64,000 nucleotides of DNA from an uncultured Steroidobacter sp. (GCF_937958065.1 NZ_CALFXI010000043.1:78870-142869); one strand, 5' to 3'. Positions 27,663-36,400 are shown, counted from the first letter of the stretch. The notes: generated by a model from the sequence alone, not told the origin. Translations and numbers: made by a program.

Positions 27663-30215
27663 TTATGGATGAGTCAGGTTGGACAGCTTCTCCGGCGGCA
27701 AGGCGCCGAGCAGCTGCGTGTAAAGGGCATCGGCGATCACCTGATGGCCCATCGCGTTGGGATGCTCGTCCCACGGCGCCACTTTCAGCAGGGCCCGATC
27801 CTGCGCGGGGAACACGTCGAATAGATCGAACACCAGATACTGGGCACGCCGGATGGCTTCGATATTGGGAATATCCGCAGGGGCATCGTCGATGACAGCA
27901 TTGAGCGCCAGCAACGCGGGAATTGCGCCGTTTTCGCGCGCGACGGTCGCGATACGTTCCAATGCCCAGTCGTTCACCGCATCGGAGATGCGGCGCACGC
28001 GAGCCTCAAACTCTCCTTGCGGCATCCGCGGTTCCAGCCCCAACTTGCCGGCCAGTGCGCGGCCCATCTCTGTGGGAATCGGCACCGAGCCGCGGTCGAC
28101 GTGATCGAGTCCAGCTCGCGCCAGGATGGCGCGCAGCTCCTCGGAAACGGGAATCTGCTTCCAGGTGATCTTGCCAAGATACGCTTCGGTCATCGTGCGC
28201 CCCCGGTGATAGTGAGTGACGATCACCATGTCGGGAGCGAACTGCAGCACGCGGTCCTCCAGCATTGCCAGCTCCTGCGGCAGCGTGAAACCGTCTACTG
28301 CAAAATTGAGGATCTCGAATCTGCGCGGGTCGTTGCTTTCCTGCTGGCTGTTGAGCCTCTGCTCGACCAGATGTTCGAATGTCTCTCCGTCAGCCACGCC
28401 ATTGCCCATGGCGTGAGACGGCCCGAGCAGGGCGATCCGGTAGGTTCCAGCGGGCTTCTGCAGCGAGTACTGCTGGTCCCGCATGCCGAAGGTGTTGGTG
28501 GTAAACGCCCTGCCGTTCCAGACCAGGTCGAGCGAAGGATGAAGATCTCGCTCCATGGCATCCTCGCGGGTGCGAATGATGCCCGCCTGCGCCGCATCGA
28601 GCCATTGCGAGCGGTCGCCGTCGGTCGCTGCAACGGCCGCATTGATTTGTCCACGCACGTCCAGTTGCTCGTAGTAGCCCCTGTGATGCTTGGCGGCGTC
28701 CCGCACGTTCAAGCCTGTCTCCTGCAGCGATGCGAGCGCTTTATCCCAGGACTGCGGCCCGAAATCTCGAACCGCGGGCAAGGCGATCACCAGCAACATC
28801 GTCAGCGCCCCCAGGCTTCGCACCCAAGGCTGCCGCCATCGCGAACTGCCCGCCCGCTTGCTCGCTTCCCAGTCGAATCCGCCGAGCAGTGCGACCACGC
28901 CGAAGGTCGCCAGCAGCAGCACGATCCCCTCCACGTCGACTTGACCGGCGCTGGTCAGCATCCAGATCCATTGGCCGACGGATTCGGTGCTCCACAACGA
29001 CCACAGCAGACTGAACAGAAAAAAAGTTGCGGCGGCCCGCAATCCCATCCTCGGATCCCAGGCACGTGCGCTGCGCTTGGGTGCCTTGGCTGCTCCCAGT
29101 TCCTTCAATGCACCACGCACGACCAGAGCGCCGAGGATTCCCCAGAACAGCGCATCCGGCCAGGTCATCGGAAATCCGCCGCGCAACCAGAACCACTGAT
29201 ACGAGTGCAGCAACCACGTGGTTACGAACACAGCCGCGGTCGAGAGGGCCACCGCCTTGGCGGGACCGAGGCGCTTCACGCGGAAATACACCGGGTAGAA
29301 GACGGTCTTCATCATGAAGTCCGTCCAATAGATATTGATTCTGCGCCACAGCTCGGTGAAGCCGTGCGCCAGATAGTAGAGCTTGTGAGTCTCGGGCAGG
29401 CGAAAGCCGAACAGATGCAACAAGCCCACGATCAAATGGAACTGACCGGAGACCTTGAGGTACAGCAGGAACGTAGCCAGCACGATCTGGACGAGGTCCG
29501 ACAGGCGCGCGACGTCGGCTGGGTCGATGAGCAAGTTGTAATAGACCAAGCGATACAGGACCAGGTGCACGAGCCCGCGGGAGATCCACAGAATGCCCTG
29601 GTCGTAGATGGCGGCCTCGTCGGCATCGAAATGCGTGCGCCGGAAGGTCTGATAGTCGACCACCGGATAGAGCGGAAAGGCGACGTTCGGCAGCATGAAG
29701 AAATAAGCCAGGGAGGACCACCACGTGCGCTCGCCCGAGTCGCTCTTCAGCGCTCGCATATAAAGGACGAGCCGAAACATGAACATCGAGCCGAGAATTG
29801 GCCAGATCGCCGCCGACCAGGGCGAGCCGACGACATTGATCCGCAGCACGGCCAGCCCCGCGCCGACCAGGACGAGCAACGCGATTCTCGCGCGCAACGC
29901 GATCGGGAGATGACAGATGGCGATCAGCGTGAGCCCGAGCGCGATCAGCCACGCGCCATCGGCCAGACCGAAGACCAGGAATACCGCGGCGACGGACAGG
30001 CAGGTGAACAACGGCAGTCGATATCGAAGCGGCAGCGCGATGCTGACCAGAAATCCGGCCGCCGCCAGCCAGAGCACCCTGGTGAAGGGCTCTCCTTCGA
30101 GCTGGTAGACATGCGCGACCAGCACGATCAAGGCCAGCTGTCCGATGCTCGACCAATGACGCAAGTAGGCACTGGCCCCCACCGGCCGAATCGCGACAGC
30201 TGCTTCGGTTCTCAC
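27663..30215 (-). CDS. MBOAT acyltransferase fused to SGNH hydrolase-like domain
   Basis: This 850-residue protein joins two domains. The first half (about 1-470) has about a dozen membrane helices with MBOAT hallmarks: Glu-Leu-Trp-Arg-Arg-Ile-Asn then Leu-Leu-His-Ser-Tyr-Gln-Trp, where His337 is the expected catalytic His. The second half (about 590-845) is SGNH/GDSL-like: Gly-Pro-Ser-His-Ala-Met-Gly (Ser600) and Trp-Asp-Glu-His-Pro-Asn (Asp816, His818). In dlt operons these functions are separate proteins, DltB and DltD. Proposed role: pass the carrier-bound acyl group across the inner membrane to an acceptor hydroxyl outside. GTG at 30215 overlaps the dehydrogenase stop (GTGA), which fixes the start. 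Confidence 0.85.
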   Translation of the reverse strand: MRTEAAVAIRPVGASAYLRHWSSIGQLALIVLVAHVYQLEGEPFTRVLWLAAAGFLVSIALPLRYRLPLFTCLSVAAVFLVFGLADGAWLIALGLTLIAICHLPIALRARIALLVLVGAGLAVLRINVVGSPWSAAIWPILGSMFMFRLVLYMRALKSDSGERTWWSSLAYFFMLPNVAFPLYPVVDYQTFRRTHFDADEAAIYDQGILWISRGLVHLVLYRLVYYNLLIDPADVARLSDLVQIVLATFLLYLKVSGQFHLIVGLLHLFGFRLPETHKLYYLAHGFTELWRRINIYWTDFMMKTVFYPVYFRVKRLGPAKAVALSTAAVFVTTWLLHSYQWFWLRGGFPMTWPDALFWGILGALVVRGALKELGAAKAPKRSARAWDPRMGLRAAATFFLFSLLWSLWSTESVGQWIWMLTSAGQVDVEGIVLLLATFGVVALLGGFDWEASKRAGSSRWRQPWVRSLGALTMLLVIALPAVRDFGPQSWDKALASLQETGLNVRDAAKHHRGYYEQLDVRGQINAAVAATDGDRSQWLDAAQAGIIRTREDAMERDLHPSLDLVWNGRAFTTNTFGMRDQQYSLQKPAGTYRIALLGPSHAMGNGVADGETFEHLVEQRLNSQQESNDPRRFEILNFAVDGFTLPQELAMLEDRVLQFAPDMVIVTHYHRGRTMTEAYLGKITWKQIPVSEELRAILARAGLDHVDRGSVPIPTEMGRALAGKLGLEPRMPQGEFEARVRRISDAVNDWALERIATVARENGAIPALLALNAVIDDAPADIPNIEAIRRAQYLVFDLFDVFPAQDRALLKVAPWDEHPNAMGHQVIADALYTQLLGALPPEKLSNLTHP

Positions 30216-31354
30216 AATCCCAATCCTCGCGCGATGATGTTGCGTTGAATCTCCGAGGTCCCCGAGTAGAGCGTGCTGCCAACCGAGTCGCGCAGATCGC
30301 GCTCCAGCTGCAGGTCGGTCATGTAGCCGTAGCCACCGAAGACCTGCACTGCATCCAGGCATGACTTCACGAAGCTCTCCGAGACATGCAGCTTCGCGAG
30401 TGCCGCCTCCACGGTGGCGTCCTGATTCGCGTCCTTGAGCGCCCCTATCCGATACACGAGCGGACGGCACGTTTCGAGCCGCACTTTCATGTCGACGATC
30501 CGATTCGCGACCGACTGGTACTTGCCGATGGGTTTGCCGAACTGTTTGCGCGTCCTGGCGTAGGCCACGCATTCGTCCAGTTGCCGTCGCATCACACCGA
30601 GACAACTGGCCAGGATGCAGCCGCGCTCCCACTCCATCGAACATTCGAAGATCAGCACGCCCCTGCCCTCGCGCCCGAGGCGCTGCGCGACCGGCACTCG
30701 ACAGCCGTCGAACACGACCTGGGCCATGGGTGAGGTGCGCAAGCCCATCTTGTCGAGCTTGCGATCGATGACCAGGCCGGGCGTGTCTCGGTCGACGATG
30801 AAGGCGGTGATTCCGGTGGGGCCCAGCGCGGGGTTGACGGTTGCGTACGCAACGAACACATCGGCAACCGGAGCATTGGTCACGAAGGTCTTCGTGCCGC
30901 TCAGCACGTAATGATCGCCGTCCCGACGCGCACGCGTGCGCATGCTGAAGATGTCCGATCCCGCATCCGGCTCCGAAGCGGCATTGGCCCCAATGAGAGA
31001 GCCATCGCACAGCGACTTGAGATACCTTTGTTTCTGCTCTTCATCGCCGTATCGCAGGATCGGAATCGAGTTGGTCCACAGATGAGCATTGAGCGAGAAC
31101 AGCAGCCCCTGGTCGCGCAGACCGCGGCCGAGTCCCTCCATTACTGCCAATAGATCTGAAAGCCCCAGTCCCAGGCCCCCATATTCTGGCGGGATCGGCA
31201 TCCCGAGCACGCCGAACTCGGCGCAGCGCTGCCAGCCGGCCCGATCGAAGGTGGCGCTGCGATCACGCTCGATCATGTCCGCCGGCAGGCGCTGTGCGAA
31301 TTCGAAGGCTGCGTCCTGGAGTCTGAGTTGTTCGGGCGAAAGCAAGCTGCTCAT
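30212..31354 (-). CDS. Acyl-CoA dehydrogenase family enzyme, prolyl-carrier dehydrogenase-like
   Basis: This 380-residue flavoprotein has the acyl-CoA dehydrogenase fold. Ala-Ser-Glu-Pro-Asp-Ala-Gly-Ser-Asp, Phe-Val-Thr-Asn-Ala-Pro-Val-Ala-Asp and Gly-Thr-Ser-Glu-Ile-Gln are visible. Met-Glu-Trp-Glu-Arg-Gly-Cys places Glu243 where I recall the catalytic Glu of PigA/CloN3. Several stretches resemble PigA/RedW/PltE as I remember them, more than fatty-acid dehydrogenases. Those enzymes oxidise L-prolyl-S-carrier to pyrrolyl-2-carboxyl-S-carrier, and the gene sits with a prolyl-ligase-like enzyme and a carrier. It heads the four-gene operon. An adjacent GTG at 31357 is an equally possible start. 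Confidence 0.85.
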   Translation of the reverse strand: MSSLLSPEQLRLQDAAFEFAQRLPADMIERDRSATFDRAGWQRCAEFGVLGMPIPPEYGGLGLGLSDLLAVMEGLGRGLRDQGLLFSLNAHLWTNSIPILRYGDEEQKQRYLKSLCDGSLIGANAASEPDAGSDIFSMRTRARRDGDHYVLSGTKTFVTNAPVADVFVAYATVNPALGPTGITAFIVDRDTPGLVIDRKLDKMGLRTSPMAQVVFDGCRVPVAQRLGREGRGVLIFECSMEWERGCILASCLGVMRRQLDECVAYARTRKQFGKPIGKYQSVANRIVDMKVRLETCRPLVYRIGALKDANQDATVEAALAKLHVSESFVKSCLDAVQVFGGYGYMTDLQLERDLRDSVGSTLYSGTSEIQRNIIARGLGL

Positions 31355-31393
31355 CACCGGTTACCTGCGAGGCCGAATTGTTTTGGTTGGGGT

Positions 31394-31461
31394 CCCGCGC
31401 GATTTGTGTTTATTGTTACCCGCGCGAACAGGCCCTCATGCAGTAACCGAGCCCGGGCTCG
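31394..31461. promoter_or_regulatory. Repeat-bearing upstream region of the pyrrolyl-transfer operon
   Basis: The 248-bp gap before the dehydrogenase gene contains a 14-bp perfect palindrome CGAGCCCGGGCTCG (31448-31461) and two direct copies of CCCGCGCGA (31394-31402 and 31419-31427, 25 bp apart), with an AT-rich stretch between the copies. These could be regulator sites or part of the core promoter. No -35/-10 pair is convincing. Confidence 0.3.
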
Positions 31462-31602
31462 ATCGGGGCAATCCACTCAATCGATTAGCGCGCGGCCTCG
31501 GCTCGCGCGGCAGCGCGACATGTAAACATCGGCAACACTCCCGCCGGTTATTTCTGTTCTAATGTTTCTTCGCGGGAGCCGGCTCGAAACATCGAGACTG
31601 TG

Positions 31603-32634
31603 TCACGGCCGCAGTACGGCTCGGCCGCGGATCTTTCCCTCTCGCAATCGTTGGTAAACATCCAAGCCCTGTTCCAACGGAAAGATCTCGACGTCCGCGC
31701 GGATGCGATTCGCGGCTGCCAGCGCGATCACTTCCATCAGCTCGGTGCGCGATCCCCAGTAAGGCACGGTGACCTGACAACCATACTGCGGACGATTGGC
31801 CGCATAGTGCACGACACCGCCCGCCAGACCGACCACCGTCAGGCGACTGTTTCGGCCCACGACGCGTACCCCCAGATCGATGGTGGGCTGCGCACCGACG
31901 AAGTCGAACACCGCCGTTGCGCCTCGCGGACCGACCAGGTCTGCGATCGTTTTCGCGGCGGCATCGGCATCGCGAGTGTTGACCACATGGCTCACGCCGA
32001 GCTTGCGGGCATGTTCGAGCTTGCTGTCATCGATATCGGCAGCGATCAACCGGGCCGGCGTCAGCGCCTGCAGGATCTGCACCGCCATGTGCCCCAGACC
32101 GCCGACTCCAATGACGACCGCGGTCGCTTCCGGCGTCAACAATGGCAGCGCCGCCTTGATCGCGTGGTAGGGAGTCAGTGCTGCATCGGATAGCGGCGCA
32201 GCTTCGACTGGATCGAGTGTTCCGAGAGCGACGAGCAACCGTGCGGACGGGACCAGCATGTACTCGGCCATGCCGCCGTTGGACCCCAGTCCTCCGCCCA
32301 TCGTGCCGAGGCTGGCGTGATTCTCACAATAATTCTCGGCCGAGGTCTGGCAGGTGCGGCATCGACCGCATCCCCACGGACCGTACACCGCAACTGCATC
32401 GCCCTCTCGCCAGTCTTTCACGCCATCGCCCAGCGCCGCGACATGGCCCGCATTCTCGTGGCCGAGCACGAACGGACCTTTGAGGCCGAGATCCTCATCG
32501 AGCACGTGCAGGTCGGAGTGACACACGCCGGCGCCGGCGATCTTGATCACCACCTGCCCCGGTCCCGGCCGCGGCGTGGGCACGTCGACGATCTGCGGAG
32601 GCTGTCCGGTCTCGACGAATCGAATGGCTTTCAT
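31603..32634 (-). CDS. Zinc-dependent alcohol dehydrogenase (MDR family)
   Basis: This 343-residue medium-chain dehydrogenase has catalytic zinc ligands Cys in Gly-Val-Cys-His-Ser-Asp and His-Glu in Gly-His-Glu-Asn, a structural zinc lobe with four Cys (Gly-Cys-Gly-Arg-Cys-Arg-Thr-Cys, then Tyr-Cys-Glu), and a Rossmann motif Gly-Val-Gly-Gly-Leu-Gly near residue 173. It probably oxidises primary or aromatic alcohols with NAD(P). GGGAGCGGCC precedes the ATG. It reads in the same direction as the pyrrolyl operon but a 248-bp gap makes a separate promoter likely. Confidence 0.92.
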   Translation of the reverse strand: MKAIRFVETGQPPQIVDVPTPRPGPGQVVIKIAGAGVCHSDLHVLDEDLGLKGPFVLGHENAGHVAALGDGVKDWREGDAVAVYGPWGCGRCRTCQTSAENYCENHASLGTMGGGLGSNGGMAEYMLVPSARLLVALGTLDPVEAAPLSDAALTPYHAIKAALPLLTPEATAVVIGVGGLGHMAVQILQALTPARLIAADIDDSKLEHARKLGVSHVVNTRDADAAAKTIADLVGPRGATAVFDFVGAQPTIDLGVRVVGRNSRLTVVGLAGGVVHYAANRPQYGCQVTVPYWGSRTELMEVIALAAANRIRADVEIFPLEQGLDVYQRLREGKIRGRAVLRP

Positions 32635-32999
32635 GGCCGCTCCCGTGGTGCGAGATTCGAACCCTACTTCGCGCTGCCGCGACCGCGCCCACCATCGTGA
32701 GCTCCCCCGACCCGCCCATCGGGTAATGCATAGGAACAGTTTCTACCCCGGCATGTTGTCCGGCGCAGGGTCGCCAATTTGTATACGACGCAGGTGGATC
32801 GTCACGAAACGGTCCCACTGTCGGACAGTTTGTAACTTTCGTGTGTGCCGGCAGATGAAACATCGGCTGTCCCGATTGCAATCCGTGGGTAGGTCGGGTA
32901 TGAACGCAGCGCAACAGCCAACATACAACAGCATCTTTCTTTCCGATGCGCTCGAGCCCATCCCGATCGGCAGACGTCGTCCCTGGGGAGGCGGCGGTG
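32635..32999. other. Divergent intergenic region, 365 bp
   Basis: This should hold promoters for the alcohol dehydrogenase (minus) and the cytochrome operon (plus). A tRNA T-arm-like stretch at 32646-32664 has no accompanying cloverleaf. No gene or regulatory RNA was recognised; a strong GGGGAGG lies just before the cytochrome start. Confidence 0.5.
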
Positions 33000-33674
33000 A
33001 TGCGGATATCAAACGAGCGAGCGGCCGCGCCAGGTCGTCGCTCGCGGCGAATCGCATTCACCGCGTGGCTCGGAACAGTCCTGCTGATATATGGCTCGGG
33101 ATGTTTCGCCGCCGATGGCGACAAACTGTTCGCACAGTGCGCGGCGTGCCACGGCACCAGGGGCGAAGGCAATGCGACGTTCAACGCGCCCGCCATTGCC
33201 GGTCAGGACGCGGCCTACCTCGAGCGCCAATTGCGCAACTTCCGAAATCGTCGTCGCGGCGTCGACAAATCGGATGTGCCCGGAGCCCAGATGCAAGCCG
33301 CCGCGCTGGCCACGCTCGCCGATGACGCCGCGATCGCGAAGGTCGCCAGCTATGCCGCGAACCTTCCCAAAACGATCAATGCGTCGCCCGCGCCCGGCAA
33401 TCTGCACAACGGAAACAATCTTTATCAAGGCAAGTGCGGCGCCTGTCATGGCGGAGCCGCCGAAGGCAATCCGGCGTTGAATGCCCCGCGGCTCGCCGGC
33501 CTCGATGCGCCTTATATCAAGCGACAGTTTGCGCATTTCCGGAACGGGGTGCGCGGCACGGACCCGCAGGATACTCCCGGCCGGCAGATGGCCATGATGG
33601 CCAAGACGCTGCCCTCGGAGCGCGATCTCGACGACATCATCGCGTTCATTCATCGGCAGGGCCGCCCGAAATGA
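33000..33674 (+). CDS. Diheme cytochrome c (c4-like)
   Basis: This 224-residue periplasmic protein has an Arg-rich n-region, an export segment (about 20-37, ending Cys-Phe-Ala-Ala) and two tandem cytochrome c domains with CxxCH at residues 47-51 and 146-150. The two halves are similar in sequence, as in cytochrome c4-type proteins that pass electrons toward terminal oxidases or peroxidases. The ATG at 33000 follows GGGGAGGCGG. Its stop overlaps the peroxidase start (ATGA), so it is likely the electron donor of that enzyme. Confidence 0.88.
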   Translation: MRISNERAAAPGRRSRRIAFTAWLGTVLLIYGSGCFAADGDKLFAQCAACHGTRGEGNATFNAPAIAGQDAAYLERQLRNFRNRRRGVDKSDVPGAQMQAAALATLADDAAIAKVASYAANLPKTINASPAPGNLHNGNNLYQGKCGACHGGAAEGNPALNAPRLAGLDAPYIKRQFAHFRNGVRGTDPQDTPGRQMAMMAKTLPSERDLDDIIAFIHRQGRPK

Positions 33675-34828
33675 TGCGCGCGCTCGTGTTGCTCATCGCG
33701 GCCGCAGGGACCGCTGGCGCAACCGGGCCGGCACCAACCGATTTCACGCTCAACACCTCTTGCCCGCCGGGCTTCGAGAAAACCACGGCGGGCGTGTGCG
33801 AGCTGCGCACGCTCTATCAATTCTACGACTCGCTCGAAAATCGCGGGCTCGGCGGCACGCGCACCGCTCTGCCGCCGCACCGGGACGGCTTCACGCCGCA
33901 GCAGATCGATCTCGGCCGATATCTCTTTTTCGATCCCGTGCTGTCGGGCGATGGCAGCCTGTCCTGCGCGAGCTGCCACGATCCCGCCCGCGGCTTCTCC
34001 GATGGACGCCCGACGTCCATCGGCATCCATGACGAAGATGCGGGCCGCGCCGCGCCGACTCTTTGGAACGTGGCATTCCTGAAACGATTCTTCTGGGATG
34101 CACGCGCCAGCTCGCTCGAAGCGCAGGCGCCCGGCTCGCTCTACTCACGCCGTGAGATGGGCAATACACCGAAGCAACTGCTCGCGAGTCTGAACGGCAA
34201 CGCCGTCTATCGTCGCCTGTTCCAGGAAACGTTCCCGAGCGATCGCGGCCCGATCACCGAGCAGCAGGTTTTCACAGCGCTGGCTGCGTTCCAGACCTCG
34301 CTCGTGTCGCTCAACAGTCGTTACGACCGCTACGTTCATGGCCACGACGCCGCGCTCTCCGAACGGGAGATCGAGGGCCTGAACGTATTCCGCTCGTTCG
34401 TCGCGCGCTGTTCCGAGTGCCACACGCCGCCCTTGTTCACCAACGAACAGATCGCGGTCATTGGCATGCCGGAGCCCGACGGCCGGCCGTTCGACATTGG
34501 CGCCGAGCCCATCCTGGGCAGCCCGAAGTTGAAGGGCGGCTTCAAGGTGCCCACGCTTCGTAACATCGCGCGCACCGCGCCCTACTCGCATTCCGGCGCT
34601 TTCGCCGATCTGCACGGCGTCGTCGAGTTCTACAACAAGGGACGAGGCAACGCGGTGCCCAAGGATCTGGGCCTGTATTTGCACTGGCACATCTCGGATC
34701 CAAAGCTCACGGAGGCCGAGGTCGATCGGATCGTGGATTTTCTGGGCGCCTTGACCGACGAGACGTTCCTGCCGCAGCAGCCGGCGCGAGTCCCGTCCGG
34801 CCTGACACCCATCAAGCGAGGGAAATAA
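33671..34828 (+). CDS. Diheme cytochrome c peroxidase / MauG-like protein
   Basis: This 385-residue secreted protein has a signal peptide (about 1-17) and two c-type heme sites, CASCH at residues 99-103 and CSECH at 247-251. Phe-Lys-Val-Pro-Thr-Leu-Arg-Asn and Tyr-Ser-His-Ser-Gly are bacterial diheme peroxidase signatures. The family reduces hydrogen peroxide or, in MauG, modifies protein substrates. An inserted N-terminal segment with two Cys (Thr-Ser-Cys-Pro and Val-Cys-Glu) precedes the first heme domain. Start ATGATG overlaps the cytochrome gene; the beta-helix gene follows after 2 bp. Confidence 0.88.
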   Translation: MMRALVLLIAAAGTAGATGPAPTDFTLNTSCPPGFEKTTAGVCELRTLYQFYDSLENRGLGGTRTALPPHRDGFTPQQIDLGRYLFFDPVLSGDGSLSCASCHDPARGFSDGRPTSIGIHDEDAGRAAPTLWNVAFLKRFFWDARASSLEAQAPGSLYSRREMGNTPKQLLASLNGNAVYRRLFQETFPSDRGPITEQQVFTALAAFQTSLVSLNSRYDRYVHGHDAALSEREIEGLNVFRSFVARCSECHTPPLFTNEQIAVIGMPEPDGRPFDIGAEPILGSPKLKGGFKVPTLRNIARTAPYSHSGAFADLHGVVEFYNKGRGNAVPKDLGLYLHWHISDPKLTEAEVDRIVDFLGALTDETFLPQQPARVPSGLTPIKRGK

Positions 34829-34830
34829 AG

Positions 34831-36351
34831 ATGAAGAAGGGCGTCATCGTGGGATTGCTCGTGGCCGCAGTGTCGTTCGGCGCGGGCACGTACTTCGGCC
34901 GCGGCAGCAAGCAGGATCTGACGATCAGCTCGTCCACCCAGGGCGCAAGCTACAGCGGCGGCTTCAAGCCCGAGGGCGTCGCCACGACACCGGGGGCGGC
35001 GATCAGATCGGTGGCCGGTCCGGCGCCAGCCAATGTGGTCGTGGTCAAGGACGGCGAATCGATCCAAGCGGCCATCAAGGCGTCGCCGCCAGGAACCATC
35101 GTGCGAGTGATGCCCGGCACCTATCACGAAACGGTGTACATCGACAAAGACGACATCCGCATCATCGGCGTGATCGAGGCCGGACGGCGCGCCGTGCTCG
35201 ACGGCCGCAAGCAGCTCAACGATGCCATTCTGTACTCGGGCAACAACTTCGTCGCCGAGAACCTCGAGATCCGCAACTACAAGGGCAACGGCATCATGGG
35301 GCAGGCCGGCAACAACTTCGAGATCCGCAACAACCTGATCGCGGACTCCGGCGTGTACGGCATTTTTCCGCAGCTCGGCAAGAACGGCATCGTCGAGCAC
35401 AACGTGGTTTCGGGAATCGCCGACGCCGCGATCTACATCGGCATGAGCGACAACATCCTGGTCGCGCACAACGACGTGTTCGACAGCGTCGCCGGCATCG
35501 AGATCGAGAACAGCCGCCATGCCATCGTCGAGCACAACTATGTGCACAACAACTCCGGCGGTCTGCTTGCGTTCGTGACGCCGGGCCTGCCGATCAAGGA
35601 CACGGTCGATGTGATCTTTCGCAACAACTTCGTGGTCGGCAACAACCACCCGAACTTCGGCGCGCCCGGCTCGACGGTGTCCGGCATTCCAGCCGGCACC
35701 GGCATCCTGGTCATGGCGGCCGACGACGTTGTCATCGAAGGCAATGTCATCTCCGAGAACAAAGTGGCCGGCCTCATCATCACCGATCATGCCCATGCCC
35801 AGAACATCACCGCCGACCCGGAGTCGGAACCGAACTCGGATCGCGTGAAGATCCTCGACAACGTGATGCTTCGGAACGGCTACGACACGATCACCGAAGC
35901 CAAGGCTCTGCTGCTCGCCGAAGGCAAGGTGGGCGCGAAGAACCTCGACATCGTGCGCGTCGGCCCGAGCCCGGGCAGCTGCATCATCAATCGCCACCAG
36001 TATGTGACCGTCGGCGTCAGTGACTTCTCCGAGTGCGAGTTCACCAACACCGCGGCCACAGTGAACTATCTGCTGCCGCCCGTACCACCGCGCGAGATCA
36101 AGCCGGGCGAGCGCGGCAAGGTGGTGTATCTCGGCATCTGCACCGGCTGCCATACATACAACGGCCGCATGATCGGCCCGCCGGTGCAAGTGATCCAGGC
36201 GCTGTACATGGACAACCCGCAGGGGCTCGCCGACTTCATCGCCAGGCCCGTGAAGAAACGCCCCGACTATCCCGAAATGCCGCCGCAGGACTATCTCGAT
36301 CCCGAGACTCGTCTCGCCGTCGCGCAGTACATGCTGCAAGTGACCAATTGA
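34831..36351 (+). CDS. Right-handed beta-helix protein with C-terminal cytochrome c site
   Basis: This 506-residue exported protein has an N-terminal helix (about 4-22). Residues about 65-370 form a parallel beta-helix with repeated Asn-rich rungs (Asn-Asn-Phe, Ile-Arg-Asn, Val-Glu-His-Asn), as in NosD-like and CASH-domain proteins. A C-terminal c-type heme domain follows, with CTGCH at residues 437-441 and Pro-Glu-Met-Pro-Pro as a likely Met axial ligand. Beta-helix domains usually bind or cleave polysaccharides, and a heme tail is uncommon. It is third in a run with a diheme cytochrome and a diheme peroxidase, so the heme probably exchanges electrons with them. The TonB receptor gene follows. 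Confidence 0.85.
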   Translation: MKKGVIVGLLVAAVSFGAGTYFGRGSKQDLTISSSTQGASYSGGFKPEGVATTPGAAIRSVAGPAPANVVVVKDGESIQAAIKASPPGTIVRVMPGTYHETVYIDKDDIRIIGVIEAGRRAVLDGRKQLNDAILYSGNNFVAENLEIRNYKGNGIMGQAGNNFEIRNNLIADSGVYGIFPQLGKNGIVEHNVVSGIADAAIYIGMSDNILVAHNDVFDSVAGIEIENSRHAIVEHNYVHNNSGGLLAFVTPGLPIKDTVDVIFRNNFVVGNNHPNFGAPGSTVSGIPAGTGILVMAADDVVIEGNVISENKVAGLIITDHAHAQNITADPESEPNSDRVKILDNVMLRNGYDTITEAKALLLAEGKVGAKNLDIVRVGPSPGSCIINRHQYVTVGVSDFSECEFTNTAATVNYLLPPVPPREIKPGERGKVVYLGICTGCHTYNGRMIGPPVQVIQALYMDNPQGLADFIARPVKKRPDYPEMPPQDYLDPETRLAVAQYMLQVTN

Positions 36352-36388
36352 TGCTGCAGGTGACCCACTGACCTCACTGACCTCACTG
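36331..36388 (+). repeat. Tandem duplication at the beta-helix gene 3' end
   Basis: The last 20 bp of the coding region (36331-36350) recur at 36351-36370 with 3 mismatches, so the second copy would re-encode Met-Leu-Gln-Val-Thr followed by a stop. Two copies of ACCTCACTG (36371-36388) follow. This looks like slippage or local duplication just before the receptor's ribosome site. Confidence 0.8.
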
Positions 36389-36400
36389 ACGGAGAAGAAG

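Noticed and set aside
27663..30215. Assigning the MBOAT protein to alginate or capsule O-acetylation
   Set aside because: No alginate or capsule genes are nearby, while a ligase and carrier are in the same operon, so a carrier-fed Dlt-like role fits better.
30216..31010. N-terminal extension of the MBOAT-SGNH frame
   Set aside because: The frame is open upstream but lies within the dehydrogenase gene in another frame. The coupled GTG at 30215 and start of the hydrophobic helices fix the true start.
32646..32664. tRNA T-arm and CCA-like stretch on the minus strand
   Set aside because: GGTTCGAATC and a terminal CCA-like end are present, but there is no anticodon arm, D-arm or 7-bp acceptor stem around it. 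It is likely chance or a very old fragment.
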